Made by a program: the position numbers and the translations under genes
The notes under the pieces: model-generated
The model's database searches: none
Told to the model about the DNA's origin: nothing
Seen by the model: the letters and a program-made list of their open reading frames with translations, nothing else
In this document: positions 1 through 5,944 of the stretch, piece by piece
Layout: every line of letters begins with the position of its first letter
Numbering within the stretch: position 1 is the stretch's first letter
DNA from: an uncultured beta proteobacterium
GTDB taxonomy: Bacteria; Pseudomonadota; Gammaproteobacteria; Burkholderiales; Burkholderiaceae
NCBI GenBank assembly: GCA_903909925.1
Contig: CAIVXR010000205.1
Span: forward strand, 1-8,732
Reading direction: 5' to 3'
Length of the DNA stretch: 8,732 nucleotides

Positions 1-371
1 CCCATAAATAGAATAGCTAGATCTGCTTCATGTTTGGTGTTTACTAGATCAATGATCAGGCGAGTTACTGCAGTAATAGCCACATAGATCAAAAACCGCA
101 CCGGCATATGGTTGGTCTTGAAATAAATGCCTACCATGGCGCCGATCTCTAAATAGATGAACAGCAGTAGTAAGTCTTCAATAGAGGCAGCACCTTTGCT
201 CACCATCCCCATGAAGGCGACTGCAGAAGACCAGACAGTTGCAGCCCCAATGCCAAATAATGCGATTCGATGAAATAGGGAGACAAAAAGATTGCCAATA
301 GGTACTGTCCATTTTTCAACGATAGCCTCTATCTTGGAGGCATCTTTGGGTGAGTTTGGGGTCATGCTCAT
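1..371 (-). CDS. PsiE-family (phosphate-starvation-inducible E) membrane protein, C-terminus cut off by window edge
   Basis: Small inner-membrane protein of the PsiE family; the biochemical role of the family is not established, and the name comes from phosphate-starvation induction in E. coli. I translated 123 residues before the frame leaves the left edge; family members are about 135-160 residues, so the end is missing. A soluble N-terminus of about 34 residues is followed by hydrophobic segments near 35-57, 65-85 and 92-110, with another starting near 117. The family-like stretch is FIYLEIGAMVGIYFK (71-85) followed by MPVRFLIYVAIT (89-100) and TRLIID. The ATG at 371-369 is preferred over the ATG at 365-363 because a GGAG (381-378) lies 6 bases upstream of it. 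The gene lies downstream of fccB on the same strand but behind a terminator, so it probably has its own promoter. Family call fairly sure; Pho control is not shown by any visible Pho box. Confidence 0.8.
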   Translation of the reverse strand, partial: MSMTPNSPKDASKIEAIVEKWTVPIGNLFVSLFHRIALFGIGAATVWSSAVAFMGMVSKGAASIEDLLLLFIYLEIGAMVGIYFKTNHMPVRFLIYVAITAVTRLIIDLVNTKHEADLAILFM

Positions 372-408
372 ACTGGTCTCCAGTTTTCTAATACATTCGT
401 ACCAGTAT
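370..408 (-). promoter_or_regulatory. Inverted repeat over the ribosome binding site and start of the psiE-like gene
   Basis: Perfect 8-base arms, ATACTGGT at 370-377 and ACCAGTAT at 401-408 (plus strand), flank the GGAG ribosome binding site (378-381). The proximal arm includes the first two bases of the ATG. A third copy of the half-site, CCAGT at 380-384, makes a competing 5-bp hairpin with ACTGG at 372-376. It could be an operator with half-sites about 31 bases apart, or alternative mRNA structures controlling translation. A TATACT (409-404) that could be the -10 box overlaps the distal arm; if that is the promoter, the arm is not transcribed and only the operator reading survives. Confidence 0.4.
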
Positions 409-434
409 ATTTCTCAATTGGGCATACATGAGCA

Positions 435-457
435 AAAAGGGGCATAAAGCCCCTTTT
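435..457 (-). terminator. Rho-independent terminator of the fccAB operon
   Basis: Nine-bp perfect stem (435-443 with 449-457), loop ATAAA, containing four consecutive G:C pairs plus one more and flanked by A:U pairs. Read on the minus strand the hairpin begins 20 bases after the fccB stop and runs into a T-rich tract (TTTTTGCT). It is followed by the psiE-like gene, so it insulates that gene from fccAB. It could also work weakly in the plus direction. Confidence 0.85.
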
Positions 458-477
458 GTTGAGAGTGTTAACTTTGG

Positions 478-1752
478 CTATCCTAAACTGTCGGCCCAAA
501 TATTATGAGCCCAGCCCCAGGCATAAACACCCTCGAGCGTAGATGGCGCTGGTGATAACCCGCCAGATCCTGGAACAGCCTTAAAGGTCTTTTCAGCAGG
601 GTTGTATTGGTGAACGCTAGCAACGTGAACGACTTCACGTTCATTCACGAAGCTGTAGCAGGTATTGGTGAGAACAGGCGCTGGATTGATTTCCCAGCCG
701 CTGAGCTCAGCCACAATTGCAGCGGCCGCTACTTTGGCATGTTGATTAGCCATATGACCCGACTTGGGCATTGCTGGTGCAACTTGAATTGAGTCACCCA
801 AAACATGGATATCTTTTTGAGCAGTAGATTCAAAGTTAATAAAATTCACATTCACCCAGCGACCATTTGAATTTGCCAAGCCTGTCTTAACTGCAATTTC
901 ACCAGCACTCATCGCAGGCAGTAAATTCAATACGTCAGCCTTGATATCCTCTTGAACTTCAAGCTTGATTGTTTTGGTTTTTGCATCAACCGCAGTGACA
1001 TTATGTTTTGGCAAGTATTCAATAATTCCAGAATATTGCTCTGCCCACACTTTTTTAAATAGCGCACCCTTCGATGTCACATCCTGGTTGGCATCCAAGA
1101 TCAATACCTTAGATTTAGGCTTATTCTTCTTCAGGTAGTTGGCTACTTGGCAAGCACGCTCATATGGGCCAGGAGGGCAGCGGTAGGGCGCCTCTGGAAT
1201 GCTCAGTGCAAAAGTGCCGCCATCACGCATGGATGCCAACTGCTTATGAAGCGCAACGGTCTCAGGACCAGCCTTCCAGGCTTGCAATGTGACACCTGCT
1301 TTGTTTGCTTGCGCCAAGCCTTCGATGCTATTCATCATCAAAGTGATTCCAGGGGAAACAATGGCCTTATCGTAGCGTAAGGTTTTACCTGAGGCCAGCT
1401 TAACGGTTTTTTTATCTGCATCAATACTGGCAACGCTATCTTGAATGATGTTGATGCCATGGCGCTTGCTCAGATTGTCGTACGGCGAAGTGAGCTCTGC
1501 TAAAGTACGTGATCCACCCACAACTAAATTAGATAGCGGGCAAGAAATAAATGCAGCATTTGGCTCAATGAGCGTTACTTTGGCAGTGTTATTCGAAAAC
1601 AGACGCAAGTATTTAGCAGCAGTAGCGCCGCCATAACCACCGCCGATGACTAGAATTTCTGCTTTTTGTAAATTAGCGCGAGCTTGGCCAGAGAAGCTTG
1701 CAAGTAAACCAAGTGCTCCTGCGCTTTGACCAATAAAGTGTCGACGATCCAT
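478..1752 (-). CDS. fccB: Flavocytochrome c sulfide dehydrogenase, FAD-binding subunit (FccB/SoxF type)
   Basis: Periplasmic flavoprotein that oxidises sulfide to sulfur/polysulfide and passes electrons to its cytochrome c partner, encoded just upstream. The protein has 424 residues, normal for the family. A twin-arginine signal (RRHFIG at 3-8, hydrophobic to about 20, ending near QARA at 23-26) indicates folded export by Tat. The FAD Rossmann motif GGGYGG is at 37-42 and a second FAD-contact motif HVLGD at 316-320. RCPPGPYERA (191-200) carries Cys192, and TNTCYSF (362-368) carries Cys365; these match the redox-active disulfide pair of known FccB. The C-terminal 70 residues, ending AWGWAHNIWADSLG, are the FCSD flavin-binding domain, which sets it apart from plain sulfide:quinone reductases. 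An additional Cys201 sits nine residues after Cys192. An AAGGAAG ribosome binding site (1765-1759) lies 6 bases before the ATG and 1 base after the fccA stop, so the two genes are co-translated closely. Confidence 0.93.
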   Translation of the reverse strand: MDRRHFIGQSAGALGLLASFSGQARANLQKAEILVIGGGYGGATAAKYLRLFSNNTAKVTLIEPNAAFISCPLSNLVVGGSRTLAELTSPYDNLSKRHGINIIQDSVASIDADKKTVKLASGKTLRYDKAIVSPGITLMMNSIEGLAQANKAGVTLQAWKAGPETVALHKQLASMRDGGTFALSIPEAPYRCPPGPYERACQVANYLKKNKPKSKVLILDANQDVTSKGALFKKVWAEQYSGIIEYLPKHNVTAVDAKTKTIKLEVQEDIKADVLNLLPAMSAGEIAVKTGLANSNGRWVNVNFINFESTAQKDIHVLGDSIQVAPAMPKSGHMANQHAKVAAAAIVAELSGWEINPAPVLTNTCYSFVNEREVVHVASVHQYNPAEKTFKAVPGSGGLSPAPSTLEGVYAWGWAHNIWADSLG

Positions 1753-1758
1753 GATGGG

Positions 1759-1765
1759 CTTCCTT
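1759..1765 (-). promoter_or_regulatory. fccB ribosome binding site
   Basis: AAGGAAG on the minus strand, 6 bases upstream of the fccB ATG (1752-1750). It sits in the 14-base gap after the fccA stop codon (1769-1767), so ribosomes ending fccA can feed fccB directly. Confidence 0.7.
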
Positions 1766-1766
1766 A

Positions 1767-2099
1767 TTATTTCTTGCCAAGCTGATTGGCGATAGTTTCG
1801 AGTTGCTCGTCAGAGTAGCCTTTGGCTAACTGCGGCATGATAGTTCCCTCACGAGCACCAGATTTAAATGCTTTTAATTGAGTCAGCATTTGCTCGCTAG
1901 TAAGAGTATTGATTAGGGGCATTCCACCATCAATCACACCTTTGCCGTCAGTACCGTGACAGTTAGCGCAGGTAGCGGCAAGGCTGCGTTTGTATAAATT
2001 GCTGGCATCAGCGTTTTGCGCAAGGGCAAGACCACTCCAATGGCTCGAGCCGATATAGAGTATTGCTAAGATTGCGGGTTTGAGATACTTTGCTCGCAT
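1767..2099 (-). CDS. fccA: Monoheme class I cytochrome c, flavocytochrome c sulfide dehydrogenase heme subunit
   Basis: Periplasmic electron acceptor of FccB. From the ATG at 2099 the product has 110 residues. A Sec signal peptide of about 27 residues ends LALA before Gln28. The single heme site is CANCH (44-48), and Met88 in GTIMPQLAKGYSDEQ is the probable sixth heme ligand; that stretch closely resembles known FccA domains. Only one heme motif is present, unlike the diheme FccA of Allochromatium and more like the small monoheme form of green sulfur bacteria. The frame is open up to an ATG at 2168, but I prefer 2099: it directly precedes a clean signal peptide and has GGAG (2112-2109) 9 bases upstream, whereas the longer form would add 23 mostly polar residues ahead of the signal. 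First gene of the fccA-fccB operon. A generic SoxX/SoxE-like monoheme cytochrome is the alternative, but the fccB neighbour argues for FccA. Confidence 0.88.
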   Translation of the reverse strand: MRAKYLKPAILAILYIGSSHWSGLALAQNADASNLYKRSLAATCANCHGTDGKGVIDGGMPLINTLTSEQMLTQLKAFKSGAREGTIMPQLAKGYSDEQLETIANQLGKK

Positions 2100-2211
2100 G
2101 GGGTCCATCTCCATTTGGTTTATTGCTAAATAATATATTTTGTTTTCACTTGGTAGCATCTTAAACAAGAAGCCCTGTCAAAAGTGAGATTTGCCTCAGA
2201 TTCGTTTTTCA

Positions 2212-2234
2212 TAAGCTCATACAAGAAGAGCTTA
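2212..2234. repeat. Seven-bp inverted repeat in the divergent promoter region
   Basis: TAAGCTC (2212-2218) and GAGCTTA (2228-2234) are perfect reverse complements separated by 9 bases, centre-to-centre spacing 16. It lies about 10 bases upstream of the putative -35 of the plus-strand operon and over 110 bases upstream of fccA. The geometry suits a dimeric regulator. There is no T tract after it, so a terminator is unlikely. Low-complexity AT-rich DNA makes chance occurrence possible. Confidence 0.35.
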
Positions 2235-2243
2235 AATCTATTT

Positions 2244-2271
2244 TTATCAGACCTTCGTGCATACCTATAAA
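2244..2271 (+). promoter_or_regulatory. Putative sigma-70 promoter of the glycosyltransferase operon, very close to the ATG
   Basis: TTATCA (2244-2249, 4 of 6 matches to TTGACA), a 16-base spacer and TATAAA (2266-2271, 5 of 6 matches to TATAAT). A start 6-9 bases downstream falls at 2277-2280, on or next to the A of the ATG at 2280, predicting a leaderless or nearly leaderless mRNA. CCTATA-AAC-TATAGG (2264-2278) is an inverted repeat covering this -10 and could be an operator. Confidence 0.4.
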
Positions 2272-2279
2272 CTATAGGG

Positions 2280-4001
2280 ATGCGAGGTCTATTTTCTTAC
2301 CGTTCTGCTCTCCTAATACTGCTTATAGGTGTATTTACCTATCTTTATGGCTTAGATAGTCGATTTGCGCCAAAAAATGGGGATGAGTATCCCTATATAC
2401 ATATAGTTCGCATGACTGCTCAGACTGGCAATTGGTTGCCCCTGCAATCCGAAATGGAGGGGATCAAAAATACCAAACCACCCCTCATTTTTTGGCAAGG
2501 AATTGCCAGCACTCATTGGTCAAGTCAATGGTCGCTCGCTAATCTACGTTGGCCTAGTGTTTTGTATACCGGCCTTACTGCTTTTTTCTTATTCTTAGCA
2601 GTGCGTCGCTTTAGCGGTAAAACCCAAACTGGTTTATTAGCCGCTTTAGTATGGCTTTCATTCTTTGCTACTTATCGTTATGGGCGCCCATTCCTAGCCG
2701 ATCCACCAGAAGTCTTTTGGGTCAGCTTGCCATTCATGGCGCTTTTGTATTGGGGTAAGTGCGCCTTTGAATCCAAATTCTTTTTCCCACTATTGGCTGG
2801 TATTTGCTTTGGTCTGGCGCTATTTGCCAAATCCTTTGCTTATATTGCGCCAGCTACTTTCGCTCTGGGCCTTTATTACTGGCGCTGGCGGCAGTGGAGT
2901 ATTCCTCAGACTTTGATTCATGATCTTTATAAGGTCTGCATCGCCGGCATATTGGCCCTAGCAGTATTTGCTTTGTGGTTTGCTATTGATCCAAATCCAG
3001 AAGCCGTTTGGCAAGAATTTGTTCTAGGTGAGAACGCTGGAAAATTTGCCGCACGAAACTCTAACTATTTACTAGATCTTATTCGTGGCGGCGACAGTAT
3101 TTGGTTATTACTTTTAACCACATTAGCAAATGCAGGTTTATTTACTTTCGTATTGATTTCTACTTTATGGCAATGCTGGCGTGAACGGCGCTTCTGCAGT
3201 TTTGAAGAAGTTCTCTTGCTATTACTGATTGTGGCATTTTTTGTTGTGTTTGCTATACCCAGTCAACGCTCTGGCCGATATCTATTACCAGTCATGCCCG
3301 CATTTGCTGCCTTGATTGCCCTTCATTGGGAGCGCTTGCCTTTATGGGGATTTCGGATTGCGCTAATCCTACAGTTAGTTGTTCTTTCGCTTCTGTTGTG
3401 GGTTGGTGGTAACTTGCAATTCTCTAGCTCGATGGGCGAAGCTAGTTCATGGACTTACTCTTACTGCCATTGGATATTAATGGCTGGCAGTCTTACGATT
3501 GCTCTAATAGGTTTATGGAGGCTCAATAGTACGAAGACACTTGCATTGGCAGGATGTTTTCTGACATATTGCGCGCTAACCAGTAGCCTGGCCCCCTTAG
3601 AAGGAAGTCTCGGACGCTACTCACCAGAGACGATAACTCAAGTGCAGGGCAAGGATGTTTGGGTTCCTTGTGACTATCGGGCTAAAGATGAAGAGTATCG
3701 ATTGCTATTACCCGGCGCCAAGTTGCATGGCTACTTGGCTAAAGATGCGATTGATGTGAGTGGTCTGACAGGTTCTTATCCGCTTGTCGCAGTCCATGCA
3801 CCGCTCGGAAGTACTCCTATACTTTGTGATTCTTGTGAGATAGTAGGAAGCAGAATGGAAATGCGAGCTCGACATTCCAATGAAGAGATCATTGAGATCT
3901 TGCAGGGTCATGCAAGTAAACATCTCTTTGTAAATGAATATTTAGTTGCAACGCCAGCGATTGCTCCCGATCTCGCTAATATTAAGGATGTTTGTAGATG
4001 A
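2280..4001 (+). CDS. GT-C fold glycosyltransferase, ArnT/PMT (GT39/GT83) superfamily, polytopic membrane protein
   Basis: Predicted inner-membrane transferase that moves a sugar from a polyprenyl-phosphate donor onto an acceptor on the periplasmic face. It has 573 residues, usual for ArnT-like enzymes. First membrane segment about 9-25; the first periplasmic loop holds the acidic pair Asp35-Glu36 and the family motif KPPLIFW (66-72). Asp141 in GRPFLADPPEVFW (135-147) matches the second conserved acidic site, and SGRYLLPVMP (331-340) the conserved Arg-Tyr-Leu-Pro motif. About ten to twelve membrane segments end near 440, followed by a soluble periplasmic domain (about 445-573) with Cys464, a CDSC motif (516-519) and Cys572. 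The ATG at 2280 is the only usable start, because an in-frame TAA lies at 2268-2270; no spaced ribosome binding site precedes it. Overlaps the next gene by ATGA. Neither donor sugar nor acceptor can be deduced; lipid A modification is possible but no lipid A gene is nearby. Confidence 0.85.
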   Translation: MRGLFSYRSALLILLIGVFTYLYGLDSRFAPKNGDEYPYIHIVRMTAQTGNWLPLQSEMEGIKNTKPPLIFWQGIASTHWSSQWSLANLRWPSVLYTGLTAFFLFLAVRRFSGKTQTGLLAALVWLSFFATYRYGRPFLADPPEVFWVSLPFMALLYWGKCAFESKFFFPLLAGICFGLALFAKSFAYIAPATFALGLYYWRWRQWSIPQTLIHDLYKVCIAGILALAVFALWFAIDPNPEAVWQEFVLGENAGKFAARNSNYLLDLIRGGDSIWLLLLTTLANAGLFTFVLISTLWQCWRERRFCSFEEVLLLLLIVAFFVVFAIPSQRSGRYLLPVMPAFAALIALHWERLPLWGFRIALILQLVVLSLLLWVGGNLQFSSSMGEASSWTYSYCHWILMAGSLTIALIGLWRLNSTKTLALAGCFLTYCALTSSLAPLEGSLGRYSPETITQVQGKDVWVPCDYRAKDEEYRLLLPGAKLHGYLAKDAIDVSGLTGSYPLVAVHAPLGSTPILCDSCEIVGSRMEMRARHSNEEIIEILQGHASKHLFVNEYLVATPAIAPDLANIKDVCR

Positions 4002-5248
4002 GTCGTGTTATTGCCTTGTGTTTTTTATTGCTAGCTGCGGTGATCGGCTTTTTGCATATTGATAGTCGTCCGCCTTGGACTCCTTTTGCCGTTAATGCAG
4101 CGGCCCCAGCTGAAGAAGAATTAGATACGCTATCAATTCCCAAATCGAAAAATCAAACTGTTCCGAGTAAAGTCAGTATTGCAAGCCCGATTAGCACATG
4201 GTTGCCAGAAACAGGCGCCGCTTCAGTTCATGCCGCATCTTTGATTGCATTAAAGGACGGCACTCTTCGGGCTTTTTGGTTTGCTGGTAGTCGTGAAGGT
4301 GCAGCAGATGTTGTGATTAATAGTGCAGTCTTTGATCCAAAGTCAGTTAATTGGAGTGCTCCTACTGTTGTCATAGATCGAGTCAGCGCTGAAAAAGGTT
4401 TAGCGCGTTATATCGCCAAACTAGGAAATCCAGTTCCCGCCAGAATGGCAGATGGGCGCTTGCAATTATTCTTTGTTACGGTTTCGATTGGTGGCTGGGC
4501 AGGTAGTTCAATTTCTAGCATAGTTTCGGATGACGAAGGTTTGACTTGGAATGCTCCACAGCGCCTGATCAGCTCACCCCTGATGAATTTGAGCACCTTA
4601 GTTAAGTCACCCGCGATTGCTTTTGCTGATGGCCGCTTGGGTTTGCCTGCCTATCACGAGTGGATAGGGCGCTTTGGAGAATTTTTAAGAATCGATGCTG
4701 GGCAAGTGATTGATAAGCGTCGCATGAGCTCAGGTCGCAGCGCAATTCAGCCACTAGTGTTGGTAAATAATTCTCAAGATGCAACCGCGTATTTCCGTCA
4801 AACCAGAAGTGCAGGTCAAGCAAAGCAAGTACCCATTAGTCAAACACAAAATGCGGGCCAATCCTGGCAGGCAGGCACTGATTTACCCATTGCTAATCCT
4901 AATTCTGCAGTCACTGGCTTACAACTCAATAGCGGTGCGAGCATTTTGGTGCTCAATAATATTGAAACAGGGCGATATCGTTTGGTCTTGATGATGACTG
5001 ATGCTAAATCTGGGCAGTGGCAAACCATCGAAGTGCTAGAAGATGATGAAGCCTTGCCAGATGATCAGCGCAAGGAATTTTCTTATCCATACCTCATTAG
5101 TCTTGATGGTAATGATGCGCATTTAGTCTATACCTGGGATCGCAAAAAGATTCGGCATCGATATTTCTCTGGCGCTTGGTTAAGGCGCGCTCAAAGCCAG
5201 CTTGGCGCTGCACCAGTAGATGCCAACTCTCAGGAGGCTAAACAATGA
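3998..5248 (+). CDS. Membrane-anchored BNR/Asp-box beta-propeller protein, sialidase-like superfamily
   Basis: Predicted periplasmic six-bladed propeller of the BNR_2 type, 416 residues. An uncleaved-looking hydrophobic N-terminus (about 3-20) is followed by a 40-residue linker rich in Ala, Glu and Ser. The propeller starts near residue 70: HAASLIALKDGTLRAFW (78-94), then GSREGAADV (97-105). A canonical Asp box SDDEGLTW is at 177-184 and a degenerate one, TQNAGQSW, at 283-290. EFSYPYLI (360-367) followed by HLVYTWDRKKIRH (375-387) matches the conserved end of this family. True sialidase activity is not supported: many family members have other or unknown activity, and no sialic acid genes are seen here. 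Starts inside the glycosyltransferase stop (ATGA, 3998-4001), with AAGGA (3984-3988) 9 bases upstream, and overlaps the next gene in the same way, so the three genes are translationally coupled. It may act on, or bind, the glycan made with the upstream transferase. Confidence 0.82.
   Translation: MSRVIALCFLLLAAVIGFLHIDSRPPWTPFAVNAAAPAEEELDTLSIPKSKNQTVPSKVSIASPISTWLPETGAASVHAASLIALKDGTLRAFWFAGSREGAADVVINSAVFDPKSVNWSAPTVVIDRVSAEKGLARYIAKLGNPVPARMADGRLQLFFVTVSIGGWAGSSISSIVSDDEGLTWNAPQRLISSPLMNLSTLVKSPAIAFADGRLGLPAYHEWIGRFGEFLRIDAGQVIDKRRMSSGRSAIQPLVLVNNSQDATAYFRQTRSAGQAKQVPISQTQNAGQSWQAGTDLPIANPNSAVTGLQLNSGASILVLNNIETGRYRLVLMMTDAKSGQWQTIEVLEDDEALPDDQRKEFSYPYLISLDGNDAHLVYTWDRKKIRHRYFSGAWLRRAQSQLGAAPVDANSQEAKQ
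5232..5237 (+). promoter_or_regulatory. Consensus ribosome binding site of the 206-residue membrane protein gene
   Basis: AGGAGG, a full Shine-Dalgarno consensus, 7 bases before the ATG at 5245. It lies within the last codons of the propeller gene and fixes the start in the ATGA overlap. It is far stronger than the site of the first gene in the operon, so the third protein may be made at relatively high rate per transcript. Confidence 0.75.
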
Positions 5249-5865
5249 ATAACCTAATACAAACTCTTGCCTTGATTGAGATGTCTATTACTTGCGCAGC
5301 AATAATCACATTATTATTACAAAAGATATCTCCTCAAGAGTTTCCATGGATTGCAAAAGTAATGTTGATCCTATTATTGAGCAATCTCTTTTTCTGGCCA
5401 TTAGGTCTTGGTATGGAATTACCCCTCTCTGCTTATGTGAGGGGTGTTATTGGTGACTTGAGTATTGTTACTACCTTATTGCTTTGGACTTCATTGCTAC
5501 CCTTAAGCAAGCCTACTCCATTGGCATTGAAGTTTGCCGTAGCTTGCATCGCTATTATTTTCTACCCACTGGCCTTAGGCCTTGGTATGTTCGATCCCTA
5601 CGCCTGGGGATATGGCTCAAGCCTATTTTTTATTGGAGTCTTGCTCTTTGCAACTGTGTGCGGTCTAGCCAATTGGAGTAAGGGTGTTTGGATTATTGCT
5701 ATCGCTATTCTTGCGTGGGCAGCTCATTGGCATGAGTCTGCCAATCTGTGGGATTATTTATTAGATCCATTCTTGGCTATCTGGGCTGTGATTGCCTTAC
5801 TTAGAGCGCTCTATAGCAGGCGCCGAGATAAAGCCCGCTCTGGTTATTTATTTAGACCAGGTTAA
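5245..5865 (+). CDS. Multi-pass membrane protein of unknown function, third gene of the glycosyltransferase operon
   Basis: I do not recognise a named family. The product has 206 residues and is almost entirely hydrophobic, with six or seven predicted membrane segments near 5-25, 34-55, 66-86, 94-114, 124-142, 146-162 and 172-190, then a basic tail (SRRRDKAR, 191-198) that should lie in the cytoplasm. Polar or potentially functional residues inside or between segments include Glu58, Arg66, Asp71, the FDPYAWGYG loop (116-124), the HWHE cluster (161-164) and NLWDYLLDP (167-175). There is no signal peptidase site and no soluble domain. The ATGA overlap with the propeller gene and the consensus ribosome binding site make co-expression with the glycosyltransferase and propeller nearly certain, so a role as partner, flippase-like helper or assembly factor is plausible but unproved. 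The operon terminator follows 34 bases after the stop. Confidence 0.75.
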   Translation: MNNLIQTLALIEMSITCAAIITLLLQKISPQEFPWIAKVMLILLLSNLFFWPLGLGMELPLSAYVRGVIGDLSIVTTLLLWTSLLPLSKPTPLALKFAVACIAIIFYPLALGLGMFDPYAWGYGSSLFFIGVLLFATVCGLANWSKGVWIIAIAILAWAAHWHESANLWDYLLDPFLAIWAVIALLRALYSRRRDKARSGYLFRPG

Positions 5866-5899
5866 GAAAGTTAGATTGGTCGTTCACCCCTCAGAAAGA

Positions 5900-5926
5900 A
5901 AAAAGCCAGCATATTGCTGGCTTTTT
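5900..5926. terminator. Bidirectional Rho-independent terminator between convergent operons
   Basis: Perfect 11-bp stem (5900-5910 with 5916-5926) made of AAAAAGCCAGC and its complement, loop ATATT. It ends in TTTTT on the plus strand, and on the minus strand runs into TTTTTTCTTTC. It stands 34 bases after the plus-strand operon and 18 bases after the tctC-like stop, serving both. Confidence 0.9.
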
Positions 5927-5944
5927 ATCTGATGCAGTAAATGC

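Larger units (their letters stand above)
2100..2279. promoter_or_regulatory. Divergent AT-rich intergenic region between fccA and the glycosyltransferase operon
   Basis: The longest gene-free stretch in the window. It must hold promoters for both directions. For fccA the best -10-like hexamers on the minus strand are TATATT (2137-2132) and TATTAT (2135-2130), about 25 bases before the fccA ATG, but neither has a convincing -35. For the plus-strand operon see the promoter at 2244-2271. Two inverted repeats lie here: TAAGCTC/GAGCTTA (2212-2234) and CCTATA/TATAGG (2264-2278). No RNA gene or additional ORF is evident. Confidence 0.5.

Noticed and set aside
1147..1380. Plus-strand ORF of 77 residues opposite fccB
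   Set aside because: It lies entirely within the conserved FccB coding sequence on the other strand and its translation has no recognisable domain.
478..1752. Naming the flavoprotein as a sulfide:quinone oxidoreductase
   Set aside because: The Tat signal, the RCPPGPYERA motif, the FCSD C-terminal domain and the cytochrome c partner point to flavocytochrome c sulfide dehydrogenase rather than to a quinone-reducing enzyme.
2100..2168. N-terminal extension of fccA from an ATG at 2168
   Set aside because: It would put 23 mostly polar residues before a clean Sec signal peptide. The ATG at 2099 has GGAG 9 bases upstream and begins the signal directly.
2176..2181. Perfect TTGACA on the minus strand upstream of fccA as a -35 box
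   Set aside because: At spacings of 15-18 bases the -10 positions read sequences such as TGCTAC or ATGCTA, with hardly any match to TATAAT. The good -10-like hexamers are far too distant, so it is not claimed as the promoter.
4602..4823. Minus-strand ORFs (4408-4596, 4602-4823, 4840-5028) opposite the propeller gene
   Set aside because: All lie inside a strongly supported gene with family motifs in the plus frame; their translations look random.
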